Of a stretch of 64,000 bases of DNA, positions 42,917 through 52,334 are shown piece after piece. Position numbers and translations under genes: made by a program. How positions within the stretch are numbered: position 1 is the first letter of the stretch; each line of letters starts with the position of its first letter. Origin of the DNA: Rhodoferax sp. GW822-FHT02A01 (GTDB lineage Bacteria > Pseudomonadota > Gammaproteobacteria > Burkholderiales > Burkholderiaceae_C); the NCBI RefSeq assembly GCF_038784515.1, contig NZ_CP152376.1, positions 3,410,001-3,474,000 on the forward strand, read 5' to 3'. The notes below the pieces were generated by a model. That model saw only the letters and a list, made by a program, of their open reading frames with translations, had not been told where the DNA came from and searched no databases.

Positions 42917-43354
42917 ATGTTTAAACACATTCTGATTCCCACAGATGGCTCCGATTTATCGAACGCGGCCATCACCAATGGTGTTAAATTGGCCAAAGAA
43001 ATCAATGCCAGAATTACTGGATTGGCGGTTACCATGCCCTACCATTACTTCTCTATGGACGGAGCCATGCTCGCCGACTCCATTGATCGTTACGAGGAAG
43101 ATTCTGAAGCACTAGCATTGCGTAATTTGAAAGTGCTTAAGGATGCTGCTTCTGAAGCGGGCGTGGAATACGCATTGTTGCATCGGGTGAATGAGCACCC
43201 GTACGAGGAAATCATCAATGTAGCGCAAGAACAGCGGTGCGACGTGATCTTCCAGGCTTCGCACGGTCGACGCGGTTTGCGCGCATTATTGATGGGTAGT
43301 GAGACCCAAAAGGTTCTGACCCACACAAAAATCCCGGTGCTGGTGTTTCGATAA
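42917..43354 (+). CDS. Universal stress protein (UspA family), 145 aa
   Basis: MFKHILIPTDGSDLSNAAI is the classic Usp start, and SHGRRGLRALLMGSETQKV holds the G-x2-G-x9-G(S) nucleotide-binding motif, so ATP binding is expected. The chosen ATG has GAGGAG eight bases upstream. Another ATG two codons earlier overlaps that site and is less likely. It is a cytoplasmic dimeric stress protein. It is placed ahead of the FIST and c-di-GMP genes, but not clearly in their operon. Confidence 0.95.
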   Translation: MFKHILIPTDGSDLSNAAITNGVKLAKEINARITGLAVTMPYHYFSMDGAMLADSIDRYEEDSEALALRNLKVLKDAASEAGVEYALLHRVNEHPYEEIINVAQEQRCDVIFQASHGRRGLRALLMGSETQKVLTHTKIPVLVFR

Positions 43355-43504
43355 CTATTGGGCAGAAGTTTGGCTGGCAGTGGAGCGCTAGCCTTGAGTC
43401 AGCATGTGAGCGTCACGCACCGCCCCTTCAAGGTCGGCGTGTAGCCGCATGGGGAAAGGCGCGTGTGTGCTGCATGATGTATTACCTTGGAAATGCATTA
43501 ACGA

Positions 43505-43843
43505 GTGCCCACAGCATTTCGACCGTTGGAATTGCATGACATTTTTAACTTGGAAGACATGCCCAAATCATTGTTAAAGCGTAAGCTCCGAAAGCGCACT
43601 ACGCACCACATCCTCCTTCAGGAATGTGCTGGCCTGTTGCAGGCGCGCATTAGACTCAGCCAGAAGGTTGCGTCTCTCGATGACGGTATCGAATTTGCCT
43701 ACTTGTACTTCGATTCGACTTTGAAGCTCTACGCTTCAGGAAGGCAGCAGAGTACAGGCAACATCCTAAGTCAAATCGTAAGTATGACGCAGTTTGTCCA
43801 CCATGCCAATTGCGGCAAAGCCGAATTACATGATATAGATTAG
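43505..43843 (+). CDS. Hypothetical protein upstream of the FIST gene, 112 aa
   Basis: Not recognised. The GTG start is tentative. The sequence is helical and basic in the middle (KSLLKRKLRKRTTHHILLQECAGLLQARIRL). It ends 80 bases before the FIST gene on the same strand, with similar base composition. It could be a small partner of that sensor, or a remnant. Confidence 0.45.
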   Translation: MPTAFRPLELHDIFNLEDMPKSLLKRKLRKRTTHHILLQECAGLLQARIRLSQKVASLDDGIEFAYLYFDSTLKLYASGRQQSTGNILSQIVSMTQFVHHANCGKAELHDID

Positions 43844-43922
43844 ATGATTAGACTCATTTCAGCAAAGAAGTTCGTTTCGTTAACACCCTGTGCCTGGCCT
43901 TGATCCAGCACTGAACCCAGAG

Positions 43923-45122
43923 ATGAATATGCGGATCGCAACATCGTGGAGCAATGACACTAAGGCTGAGACTGCTTTTCAGGAGGCGTTTAATAATTTA
44001 ACAAATGAAATCAAGGGATATCCCTCGCTTCTGTTTGTGTACTTTACCGAGCATTACAGTTCGGATTCAATTCTGGCGTCAATGGCAATACTGCCCCCTG
44101 GTGTAAAGGTACACGGCTGCACTTCTTGTCAAGGCGTCATGACGCAGGACGGTGTTCACGGTGTAGATGGACCTGCAATTGCTTTGTTTGGAATTCAAGA
44201 TGTTGAAGGTGCATATGGAGTGGGTGCACATGCACAGGGTGGTAATCCCCGAGATGCGGCCATGGCCGCACTAACGCTTGCTTTAGCGGATGCTGACCGA
44301 CCGGGAGAACTTCCTGATCTAATTTGGTTCAATGCGCCACCTGGGCAGGAGGAATCAATCCTGCTAGGAATGCAAGAGGTTGTCGGAGTGGACACGCTCA
44401 TCGTCGGAGGCAGTGCGGCGGACAACCAAGTGGCAGGACGCTGGCGAGTACTAACGCGAGATATTGCAGATGGCGACTCACTTGTTGTTTCAGTACTGTT
44501 CCCTTCTTGCCGAATCGGATGCTCATTTCAAAGCGGCTATTCGCCATGTGGTCCCAGAGGCGTTGTGACGTCCGCTTCAGGAAGAGTAGTTCATACAATT
44601 GACGATGAACCTGCCGCTCAGGTCTATAACAAATGGACAAGGGGTCTCATCGATGCAGCCTTACCAATGGGAGGAAATGTCCTTTTCGTAACGTCGCTCA
44701 GTCCACTCGGCCGGGTAGCAGGAAGAGTTGGAGACATATCCTATTTCACGCTTTCTCATCCAGAGATGGTATTGGCCGATGGTTCATTGCGGTTGTTCAC
44801 CGAAGTTCAACTGGGGCAGGAACTGTTCCTAATGGAGGGTTCAAAAGAAACTTTAATAGCGCGGGCTGCGCGAGTGACAGAGGCTGCAATCGCCTTGGAT
44901 TCCTTTAGCTCGGAAGCAGTTCTTGGGGTAGTTATGGTGTACTGCGCTGGATGCATGCTTACCGTGCAAGATCGCATGTCACAAGTTGTAGACGCACTAA
45001 ATCAGACACTAAATGGAAAGCCTTTTATTGGTATCTTCACATTCGGAGAACAAGGCAGTGTCCTGCGTGGTGGTACATCACATGGGAATTTGATGATTTC
45101 TTCCCTAGTCTTCTCAAACTGA
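43923..45122 (+). CDS. FIST domain sensory protein, 399 aa
   Basis: FIST N- and C-domain architecture: NEIKGYPSLLFVYFTEHYSSD, VHGCTSCQGVM, VVGVDTLIVGGSAADNQ with the Gly-rich core, FPSCRIGCSFQSGYSP, and the C-terminal part ending in PFIGIFTFGEQG and SHGNLMISSLVF. FIST proteins are cytoplasmic sensors of small ligands, probably amino acids, and are usually encoded beside signalling proteins. Here the GGDEF-EAL gene follows after 15 bases. The ATG at 43923 is chosen as the first one near the family start. Confidence 0.9.
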   Translation: MNMRIATSWSNDTKAETAFQEAFNNLTNEIKGYPSLLFVYFTEHYSSDSILASMAILPPGVKVHGCTSCQGVMTQDGVHGVDGPAIALFGIQDVEGAYGVGAHAQGGNPRDAAMAALTLALADADRPGELPDLIWFNAPPGQEESILLGMQEVVGVDTLIVGGSAADNQVAGRWRVLTRDIADGDSLVVSVLFPSCRIGCSFQSGYSPCGPRGVVTSASGRVVHTIDDEPAAQVYNKWTRGLIDAALPMGGNVLFVTSLSPLGRVAGRVGDISYFTLSHPEMVLADGSLRLFTEVQLGQELFLMEGSKETLIARAARVTEAAIALDSFSSEAVLGVVMVYCAGCMLTVQDRMSQVVDALNQTLNGKPFIGIFTFGEQGSVLRGGTSHGNLMISSLVFSN

Positions 45123-45137
45123 TTGGATTGTTAGGGG

Positions 45138-48100
45138 ATGCCCACATCAGAACCCACTCAACTGTTTTCGTCTGAACGGCTTGGAGAGGAGTTAGTCGCT
45201 CTTCAACGTGCGTTGCAACATGAAAAGCAGCGCAGGATAGAGGCAGACGGATTGCTTGAAGGGCTGCGTGCTCTAAATGGGGCGCAAAATACCCAGCAGG
45301 TATTTGAAAAACTTGTCGAAGTTCTTCGTCGCTTCATCCTGTTCGATGAAGCCATCATGCTGCAAATTAACTCACAAAAGCAACTCAATTCAATTTGCGC
45401 ATCAAGCGAAGATTTTCTGGGGCTTACTTGGAAAGTAAGCGATGTGTTCCAACGAGTACTTGACGGGCAAACTGTTGCTGTTTTTGACACTAATGGAATG
45501 CCGGATTGGCTTAGTCAACCCGATACGCTAAGCGCAAGAGTTCGATCGGCCATCTATGTGTCGCTGCACACGGGAATAAGTGAGGCAATGTTGGTGTTCG
45601 TTCACGCAAAGCCAGCATTTTTCAATAAAACGCATCTACACCTGCTAGAACGATTCATCCCACTTACTAATCAAGCTCTGGCGAGTATCGAATACCGTGA
45701 GATGCTGGAAAAAGCTGAATTGGTGCGTTTGCGTGCTGAACAGAATGTCCAGAATCTTTTGCTGGAGCAAAACCTTGTTCTTGAAAATGCGGGGGTTGGG
45801 ATTGCCTTCCTGAAGGACCGACGCATTGTGCGCTGCAATCAGGAGTTTGCAACCATGTTCGGGTACCAGGTGGAGTCGCTGATAGGAACCTCAACGCTAG
45901 CCTTGCATACCTCTAAAGAGGAGTACAAATGCCGCGAGAGAAGCGCCTATGACGCCATCGGACGAGGAGCGGCATTTTCTAGCGACGCGCAATACAGGCG
46001 CTGCGACGGTACCCTGTTTTGGGCTACGACGACGCTTACCGCAATTGATCGCACGGACCCGACAAAGGGGGTTATTTGCGTCACACATGACATTGACCAG
46101 CGCAAACGTGTCGAACAGGCGTTGCTTGAGAGTGAGTCCCAGATACGTGCTGTTTTCAATACGGCACTGGACGCGATTGTCGCCATGGATGTCCAGGGAC
46201 TGATCGTAGACTGGAATTCCATGGCCGAAACTGTCTTCGGATGGAGTAAATCCGAGGTGATGGGGCGATATCTTGATGAAACGATCATGCCAACTCGATA
46301 CAGAGCTGCATATCGAAAAGGACTAGCTCGATTTCTGACTTCCTCAGAAGCACGTATCGCAAATCATCGAATTGAAATCTCTGCCATACGGCGCAATGGA
46401 GACGAGTTCCCTATCGAGCTCTCAGTCACGTCGGTCAATGTTGGCAATAGCCTTCGCTTTACGGCGTTCATCTCTGACGTCAGTGTGCGTAAAAAAGCAG
46501 AGGCCGATCTTCGCATTGCGGCTACGGCGTTCGAGTCCCAAGAGGGAATGATGATCACTGATGCCAATGGTGTGATTCTTCGCGTGAATCGGGCTTTTAC
46601 TGAGAGTACTGGCTATACGGCGGAAGAGGCTGTGGGGCAGACACCTCGCTTGCTCAAGTCGGGACGCCACAACGCCGCCTTCTTTAGCACCTTATGGGAG
46701 AGCATTAGGCAGACTGGAAGTTGGCAAGGTGAAATATGGGATCGACGCAAGAATGGAGAAATCTATCCGAAATGGCTGACCATTACTGCGGTCAAGTCTG
46801 ACGCCGGAGATGTAACTCACTACGTTGGTACACATATTGACATTACGGCGCGAAAAACAGCAGAAGAACAGATTACGCACCTAGCTTTTTACGATCCGCT
46901 CACCCAGCTCCCAAATAGGCGGCTGCTTCTTGATCGGCTGCAACAAGCGCTAGCTGCCGGCTCACGCAGTACACATTACGGTGCACTGTTGTTCATTGAT
47001 CTGGATCACTTCAAGACGCTCAATGACACCCTTGGCCATGACAAAGGGGATCTATTGCTTCAACAAGTAGCGCAGCGCCTTGTCGCATGTGTTCGCGATG
47101 GAGATACTGTGGCGCGACTTGGTGGAGATGAGTTTGTGGTACTTCTTGAAGGACTTAGTAAGTTTTCCGAGGAAGCCGCACCACAGGCTGAGTCTGTAGG
47201 TGACAAAATTCTGACGATACTCAATCGCCCATACCTGCTTGCAGGCTATGAAAACCGAAGTACGCCAAGCATCGGTATCACCTTATTTGGAGGCCATCAA
47301 ACTTCCTACGAAGATCTGCTCAAGCAAGCTGACCTAGCCATGTATCAAGCAAAGGCAGCAGGCCGCAATACACTGCGTTTCTTTGATCCAGAGATGCAGG
47401 CCTTGGTTTCCAGTCGTGCCGCATTGGAAGTGGAGCTACGTGGGGCTGTAAACAGTCACCAGTTGGCACTTTACTATCAGCCACAAGTAGACGGAGAAGG
47501 GTGTCTGACTGGTGCCGAAGCGTTGGTGCGTTGGCTGCATCCAGCTCGTGGCTTGGTGTCCCCCGCCGAATTTATTCCTCTTGCCGAAGAAACCGGCTTA
47601 ATTTTGCCGCTTGGACAGTGGGTTTTACGCACTGCCTGTGCTCAATTGGCGCAATGGTCAGTCAAACCCGAAACCGCGTTACTTTCCCTGGCCGTGAACG
47701 TCAGCGCCAAGCAGCTTCAGCAGAGCGACTTTGTTGAGCAGGTATTGGATGCCCTCAACTTAACCGGTGCGAACCCAAGAAGACTCAAGCTGGAATTGAC
47801 CGAGAGCTTGATGGTGTCCAATGTGGAAAACACTATCAAGAAGATGACAGCATTGAAAGCGTGGGGCGTGGGATTTTCCTTGGATGACTTCGGAACAGGA
47901 TACTCCTCACTGTCGTATCTGAAGAGACTTCCGCTGGACCAACTGAAAATTGATCAGAGTTTTGTGAGGGACATCCTTGTCGACTCCAACGATACTGCCA
48001 TAGCGAAAATGATTGTCGCACTCGCAGAGTCCTTAGGACTTTCGGTCATAGCTGAGGGAGTGGAAATAGAAAAGCAAAGAGTTATGCTTGAAGAACTGGG

Positions 48101-48218
48101 TTGTCGTGCTTACCAAGGGTACCTATTTAGTCGTCCACTTGCACTGGACGATTTTGAAGAGTATGCCCAAAATCAGCATGTAGTGTGTTGCATCGACCGG
48201 TTGAATCCGCCGTGGTAA
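45138..48218 (+). CDS. GAF-PAS-PAS-PAS-GGDEF-EAL cyclic-di-GMP protein, 1026 aa
   Basis: Domains: coiled coil (15-40), GAF (~45-190), PAS (~212-330), PAS (~335-455), PAS/PAC (~456-578), GGDEF (~582-750) and EAL (~765-1010). The cyclase motif is intact (LGGDEF, 661-666), with an RxxD inhibitory site (RDGD, 653-656). The phosphodiesterase motifs are present: EALVRW (794-799), LTESLMVSN and DDFGTGYSSLSYLKRLPLDQLKIDQ. It may therefore be bifunctional. There is no membrane span, so it is cytoplasmic. It is coupled to the FIST sensor 15 bases upstream. The final ~10 residues (CCIDRLNPPW) derive from an IS30-type scar that replaced the original C-terminus. Confidence 0.95.
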   Translation: MPTSEPTQLFSSERLGEELVALQRALQHEKQRRIEADGLLEGLRALNGAQNTQQVFEKLVEVLRRFILFDEAIMLQINSQKQLNSICASSEDFLGLTWKVSDVFQRVLDGQTVAVFDTNGMPDWLSQPDTLSARVRSAIYVSLHTGISEAMLVFVHAKPAFFNKTHLHLLERFIPLTNQALASIEYREMLEKAELVRLRAEQNVQNLLLEQNLVLENAGVGIAFLKDRRIVRCNQEFATMFGYQVESLIGTSTLALHTSKEEYKCRERSAYDAIGRGAAFSSDAQYRRCDGTLFWATTTLTAIDRTDPTKGVICVTHDIDQRKRVEQALLESESQIRAVFNTALDAIVAMDVQGLIVDWNSMAETVFGWSKSEVMGRYLDETIMPTRYRAAYRKGLARFLTSSEARIANHRIEISAIRRNGDEFPIELSVTSVNVGNSLRFTAFISDVSVRKKAEADLRIAATAFESQEGMMITDANGVILRVNRAFTESTGYTAEEAVGQTPRLLKSGRHNAAFFSTLWESIRQTGSWQGEIWDRRKNGEIYPKWLTITAVKSDAGDVTHYVGTHIDITARKTAEEQITHLAFYDPLTQLPNRRLLLDRLQQALAAGSRSTHYGALLFIDLDHFKTLNDTLGHDKGDLLLQQVAQRLVACVRDGDTVARLGGDEFVVLLEGLSKFSEEAAPQAESVGDKILTILNRPYLLAGYENRSTPSIGITLFGGHQTSYEDLLKQADLAMYQAKAAGRNTLRFFDPEMQALVSSRAALEVELRGAVNSHQLALYYQPQVDGEGCLTGAEALVRWLHPARGLVSPAEFIPLAEETGLILPLGQWVLRTACAQLAQWSVKPETALLSLAVNVSAKQLQQSDFVEQVLDALNLTGANPRRLKLELTESLMVSNVENTIKKMTALKAWGVGFSLDDFGTGYSSLSYLKRLPLDQLKIDQSFVRDILVDSNDTAIAKMIVALAESLGLSVIAEGVEIEKQRVMLEELGCRAYQGYLFSRPLALDDFEEYAQNQHVVCCIDRLNPPW
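48186..48211 (+). repeat. IS30-type end scar (copy 2)
   Basis: TGTTGCATC-G-ACCGGTTGAATC followed by CGCC is identical to the 3' end of the IS30 transposase remnant at 52.3 kb. It lies inside the last codons of the GGDEF-EAL gene and supplies its final residues. Confidence 0.7.
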
Positions 48219-48310
48219 GTAGGATATTGTAAATACCTGATTCATATCCTAGTATTACCAGCCCAGCGTTGAAGAAGTTCAGAACTTCGCCACGCAATGG
48301 ATGTGGGACA

Positions 48311-49300
48311 TCACGGTAAGGCACCATCGGAACGCGCAGCCATTGGTTCCGCGGCAACACGGTCGCGCCCATCATGTTTGGCGCGATACAGCGCCGTATC
48401 GGCAGCCTTGACCAAGGAATCGCGATCGGTGTCCTTGTCGGGTATCCTCGAGGCAACGCCAATGCTCACCGTGACATGGCCCAGCCCGCTGCCGCTATGG
48501 GGCATGGCCAGACGGGCCACCGCGTCGCGAACCCGGTCCGCGACGATTAACGCGCCATCCTGATTGCTGGACGGCAGCACCAGGACAAACTCCTCACCAC
48601 CGTAGCGAGCCACGGTGTCACCTGGACGGTAGACAATGGCCGACATGCATTGCGCAATGCGGCGCAAGCAGTCGTCGCCCATTTGGTGGCCGTAGGTGTC
48701 GTTGAAAAGCTTGAAGTGATCGACATCCACCATGAGCAGGGAAATGGGTAATTTTTCTCGCTGCGCGCGCAGCCACTCATTGGCCAGCGTCTCGTCAAAA
48801 CTGCGCCGGTTGGCAATCCCTGTCAGTCCGCCAATGGCCGCCAGGCGCTCCAGTGCGATTTGCGCCCGCTTTTGATCGGTCATGTCGCGCAGAGTCTCCA
48901 CGACCGCAATCAGTTGGCCTTCCGTTCCGTAAATTGGCCCGGCATCGATGGCGAGGTAGTACTCGGTGCCCACTACATGCGGCATCACACACCAGTTTTC
49001 CACGTGAAAGGCGTGAGTTCCGTCGCCAACATCGACAGACGTGGCATAGAGTGCGGCGATTTCGCTGGTACGCCCCTGCAATACAAGGTCGGCCAAGCAC
49101 GGCCGAGGCACGTCGTAAAAGGCCCGCCAATGATCGCGCGTGCCGATCAACTCTTTCGCGGGTACGCCGGTCAAGCGCTCGCATGCGCGATTCCAGATGA
49201 GGACGTTGCAGTCGGCATCTAGAACGAACGTAGGAACGACTAAATCCCGCATTAGCTTTATGGCAAAACTGCGGTCACTCTCGGTGCGATTACCTCTCAT
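48311..49300 (-). CDS. PAS-GGDEF diguanylate cyclase, 329 aa
   Basis: A PAS domain (residues ~15-145; VPTFVLDADCNVLIWNRACERLTG and a PAC end at ETLRDMTDQ) is followed by a GGDEF domain (~150-320) with YGGEEF at 233-238 and an RxxD inhibitory site (RPGD, 225-228). It should synthesise c-di-GMP with feedback inhibition. No membrane span is present, so it is cytoplasmic. It is convergent with the GGDEF-EAL gene upstream. GGGGTCATGG precedes the ATG. Cysteines in the PAS (Cys31, Cys40) may bind a cofactor or be incidental. Confidence 0.95.
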   Translation of the reverse strand: MRGNRTESDRSFAIKLMRDLVVPTFVLDADCNVLIWNRACERLTGVPAKELIGTRDHWRAFYDVPRPCLADLVLQGRTSEIAALYATSVDVGDGTHAFHVENWCVMPHVVGTEYYLAIDAGPIYGTEGQLIAVVETLRDMTDQKRAQIALERLAAIGGLTGIANRRSFDETLANEWLRAQREKLPISLLMVDVDHFKLFNDTYGHQMGDDCLRRIAQCMSAIVYRPGDTVARYGGEEFVLVLPSSNQDGALIVADRVRDAVARLAMPHSGSGLGHVTVSIGVASRIPDKDTDRDSLVKAADTALYRAKHDGRDRVAAEPMAARSDGALP

Positions 49301-49636
49301 CCATGACCCCTGTGCTCCGTGTTCTGTGCGTGTTTTTGGTGCGGGTCCCTGTCAACGCTTAAGAATAACACCAGACGTCGAACGATTTTTTGATCCAGAT
49401 CAAAAGCGCAAGTCCACTGAAAATTGGTCGGTTACTGCACGGCAAGCCTTGTTGTGCAGCACTTCCACAGTGCTCCATTTAATTAATGCTAGGCCAAAAT
49501 CCGGGCAGGAAATCGTTTGGATTTAAGCCCGAATCCAACTCAGGACAAGGTCAGAACCGAACGCAGCCTCAGGCTTTTTCGCTTCTTCCTGGGTGTCTTC
49601 GATGGCAATCCTAGACATTGGCATATTGTTGATTGC
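49301..49636. other. Spacer with a possible 34-codon ORF
   Basis: Mostly the promoter side of the PAS-GGDEF gene. A minus-strand frame from 49623 encodes a peptide MPMSRIAIEDTQEEAKKPEA and on to 34 residues, placed just after the toxin-like fragment; it might be the start of a lost antitoxin. Nothing else is supported. Confidence 0.4.
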
Positions 49637-49936
49637 TTATAGACCAAGCGCCTTCAATAAATCATGGCAACGCTTAGAGACCAAGTCCAAATCAGCCTTG
49701 CTGGTCCTCACTGTTTTCTTTTGAAAACGATAAAGCACATAGACGGCATCTGCAAAGTTGGCTGCGTACGAAACGCACTGAATGCCTCCTGAATTCAAAT
49801 CTTTTTTACGCCATTGCCCACGGTTCTCATGGGCTTCAATACCCACCGTGAACAGTGCTGCCTTGAGCGGTGTCGTGGCAATGGTATCAGTCAAAAAAAC
49901 TGAACTGATCCGTGCCGGCATCAAGATGCTGGTCAC
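49637..49936 (-). pseudogene. Fragment of a RelE/HigB-like (phage gp49-type) toxin
   Basis: The last ~45 residues (SYAANFADAVYVLYRFQKKTVRTSKADLDL split here for length; AVYVLYRFQKKT is diagnostic) match the C-terminal half of gp49-like RelE-family toxins. The N-terminal part does not fit the fold. The upstream side runs into the truncated IS66 end at 49983, which may have cut the gene. The protein as encoded (99 codons) is unlikely to be active. Confidence 0.5.
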
Positions 49937-49982
49937 TCTGTCTGATATCCACTACCGTTCCACTTTTCGTGGTGAGATATTG

Positions 49983-50508
49983 GTAAGCGCGCGGCCAACC
50001 CATGTTGACCGCTGAGAGTTGCCGCGGTAGTCCGTCAGGTGGTAGTGGATTGCCAGCGATGCGGCAATAGCTCGCCAATCTGGCTGGCCCGTTGTGTAGG
50101 CAACCGGTTGAGCACATCTTTCAGGTACGCATAGGGATCATGCCCATTCATGCGTGCTGACTGGATCAGGCTCATGACTGCCGCAGCCCGTTGGCCTGCG
50201 CGCAGACTCCCGGCAAACAACCAGTTGTTGCGGCCAATGGCAATGGGGCGGATTTGGTTCTCGATCCAGTTGTTATCCGCGGGAAGCCGTCCGTCATCGA
50301 CGAACCGGGTGAGCGCCTCCCATCGCCGCAAGCTGTAGTCCAATGCTTTGGCGGTGGCTGAACTGGCGTGCACCTTCTGGCGCTGCAAGCCCATCCATTC
50401 ATGCAAGGCATCGAGCACGGGCTTGGCCTTTTGTTGGCGGATGCGCTGGCGTTCCATTGCATCCAATTCCTTGACCTCGCGCTCGACCTCGTAGACCAGT
50501 GCAAACTG
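49983..50508 (-). mobile_element. Truncated IS66 element (right-end fragment)
   Basis: This copy is almost identical to the right 526 bases of the complete IS66 at 52422-54882, in opposite orientation. It begins with the terminal GTAAGCGCGCGGCC repeat at 49983 and carries the last ~158 codons of tnpC (FALVYEVEREVKELD to the end). Homology stops at about 50508, inside tnpC. Only a few bases differ (for example Val for Ile and Asn for Thr), so both copies are recent relatives. Confidence 0.9.
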
Positions 50509-50754
50509 GGCACATGCAGCAGCGCGTCGGCGTCCCACTAGACAAAGTGCCTGAGCATGATCGAGCGTCCTGGACACCCACTTACAAACGCACACAGATG
50601 TGGGCGTTTCTAGTGGTGCAGGCATCCCTCAAGCCGATAACAGTTGCATCAATGCTGGACACCCGTCTGCAATCGCCCGGGCGCAGCGGCACGGTGTAGA
50701 AGTGTCTGCAATATTTCAAAGAAAGAATTGCTGCGTCTACCAGCCTCAATCTTC

Positions 50755-51083
50755 ATGAAATCTGTTCGCGCTCTCGCCATCGTCGTCGGTGTGTTCTGTG
50801 TCGCTACCGCATTTGCCCAAACTGCAACACCCGCTCCCAAGGCCAGCGCGCCTGCCGCTGCGACAATGCCCGCTACCGCGGCAGCTTCAGCCAAGACGGT
50901 GGCTCCAATGGCCGCTGCCGCTGGGGGGGGGATGGCAAAGTGTGGGTGAACACCGCCTCCAAGGTTTACCCTTGCGAAGGCTCGAAGCACTACGGAAAGA
51001 CCAAGACTGGCGAGTACATGACCGAAGCAGATGCAAAGGCTAAGGGCAATCATGCTGACCACGGCAAAGCCTGTACCAAGTAA
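50755..51083 (+). pseudogene. Exported small protein, frame interrupted at a G9 tract
   Basis: The first frame encodes a signal peptide (MKSVRALAIVVGVFCVATAFA) and an Ala/Pro-rich stretch, then stops soon after a run of nine G. In the next frame, directly after the run, comes KVWVNTASKVYPCEG, HYGKTKTGEYM and HADHGKACTK, the conserved domain of a family of small exported proteins. With ten or seven G the two parts would join in one frame. It is therefore a broken gene, a phase-variable gene, or a sequencing error in a homopolymer. A strong hairpin follows the stop. Confidence 0.7.
50923..50931 (+). repeat. Homopolymer G9 tract in a coding region
   Basis: Nine consecutive G at the junction of the two frames of the exported small protein. 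Loss of two or gain of one G would restore the frame. This is a classical slipped-strand switch configuration. Confidence 0.8.
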
Positions 51084-51100
51084 ACTTGCTTCGGCCAGAG

Positions 51101-51127
51101 AACAAAGGGCGCTAGGCGCCCTTTGTT
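51101..51127 (+). terminator. Strong hairpin after the G9 gene
   Basis: AACAAAGGGCGC-TAG-GCGCCCTTTGTT is a perfect 12-bp stem with a three-base loop. Its position 18 bases after the stop suggests transcription termination. The T content is at the stem base rather than in a separate tract, so it could also work in both directions. Confidence 0.75.
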
Positions 51128-51192
51128 CGTTAAAGGCACTGGGATCTCGCATAGAAGCATAGCGTTCACTCATACCGACGTAGGAAAGTTCA

Positions 51193-51834
51193 ATGGATCC
51201 ACATGTAATCATTGCATTCACAGCAGTAGCATGCATTGCCATCCTGAGCCCGGGCCCTGCGACCATTTTGGCCATACGAAACGCTACTGCGTTCGGCGTG
51301 CGTTCCGTGGTGTGGTCTGCGCTCGGCAACGTCTCTGGACTTTTCTGTCTGTCTGCGGCCTCCATGATGGGACTTGGAGTCGTGCTTATGTCCTCGGTAA
51401 TACTCTTCGCCACGGTCAAAGTAGTGGGGGCCTTGTATCTCTTTTACATGGGAGTTCGGCAACTGACGGGGCGCTCAAGAGCATTAGTGAATGCACCCGA
51501 CAAAACGTCGATAATTTCTCAGCCGAATCCATTGCATCTCTACCGTGAAGCCGTTCTTACAGCAGCAACGAATCCTAAGCCAATCCTTTTCTTCACCGCA
51601 CTCTTTCCACAGTTCATAGACGTGCACACTTCGATGCTGCTGCAGTTTTTGGTCTTGACAGGGATTTTTGTGAGCTTGTCTTTTGCGACGCTCATCACGT
51701 ACGCTCTGCTTGCCTCCCGCGCCACTTCCCTACTGGCTCAGCCTGGCTTTGCAAAGTGGCTAAATCGCACGTTTGGCAGCATATTCATTGCATTTGGGGT
51801 GGCGCTTCTCACCCTGCGCAGGCAGAGCAGCTAA
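51193..51834 (+). CDS. LysE/RhtB-family amino-acid exporter, 213 aa
   Basis: Five to six membrane spans and the family signature near the N-terminus (AILSPGPATILAIRNATAFGVRSVVWSALGN split here; SPGP and G(V/A)R are diagnostic). A central cytoplasmic loop precedes NPKPILFFTALFPQF, also conserved in LysE proteins. AGGAAAG precedes the ATG. It exports amino acids or related compounds across the inner membrane. The substrate cannot be read from the sequence. Confidence 0.92.
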   Translation: MDPHVIIAFTAVACIAILSPGPATILAIRNATAFGVRSVVWSALGNVSGLFCLSAASMMGLGVVLMSSVILFATVKVVGALYLFYMGVRQLTGRSRALVNAPDKTSIISQPNPLHLYREAVLTAATNPKPILFFTALFPQFIDVHTSMLLQFLVLTGIFVSLSFATLITYALLASRATSLLAQPGFAKWLNRTFGSIFIAFGVALLTLRRQSS

Positions 51835-51877
51835 CTGGCCCTCTCCGCTTTAAAACATTCGGGTAAATCACGTTGCG

Positions 51878-52072
51878 GTGTCTCCCACTCATATCATTGC
51901 CATGGGCCATTCGCTAAATCTTAAGGTCATCGCGGAAGGGGTTGAAACGCATGAACAAGCAACACTCCTCACAGATATGGGATGTGATGAGGCACAAGGC
52001 TACTGGTATTCTAAGCCTATCAAGGTGGCTGATCTTTTGCCACAATGGGAACTGCTAGATAGAGGAATTTAA
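51878..52072 (+). pseudogene. C-terminal stump of an EAL domain
   Basis: The reading frame holds only the last ~60 residues of an EAL phosphodiesterase: HSLNLKVIAEGVETHEQATLL and GCDEAQGYWYSKPI. The catalytic part is missing and no ribosome binding site is present. It is distinct in sequence from the EAL ends of the two large proteins nearby, so it comes from a third, lost gene. Confidence 0.8.
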
Positions 52073-52151
52073 CATCCGTTCTGGACAAGCCAAATGACGC
52101 GTTCCGCAATGTGTACTGCACTGTAACTAACGGGAGAGCCCTTGGTAGCGC

Positions 52152-52334
52152 GGGAGCAACGAAAATATGAACGGCTTGTTGCGGCAATACTTTCCCAAAG
52201 GAGTCGATATCTCGGACTACTCACAGGCACAGATCAATGCAGTGGCTAGAAGACTAAACGAGCGTCCCAGGAAAACTCTAAACTACGAAACACCCGCTGG
52301 TCGATTCAACCAACTTGTTGCATCGACCGGTTGA
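52152..52334 (+). pseudogene. C-terminal remnant of an IS30-family transposase
   Basis: The frame reads GSNENMNGLLRQYFPKGVDI, DYSQAQINAVARRLNERPRK and TLNYETPAGRFNQLVASTG, then stops. This is the end of IS30 DDE transposases. The N-terminal and catalytic parts are gone. Its last bases are the block repeated alone at 19.6 and 48.2 kb. Confidence 0.85.

Noticed and set aside
50509..50625. Extended tnpC start on the minus strand of the truncated IS66
   Set aside because: Homology to tnpC ends at about 50508; the upstream 39 codons are unrelated sequence fused by chance.
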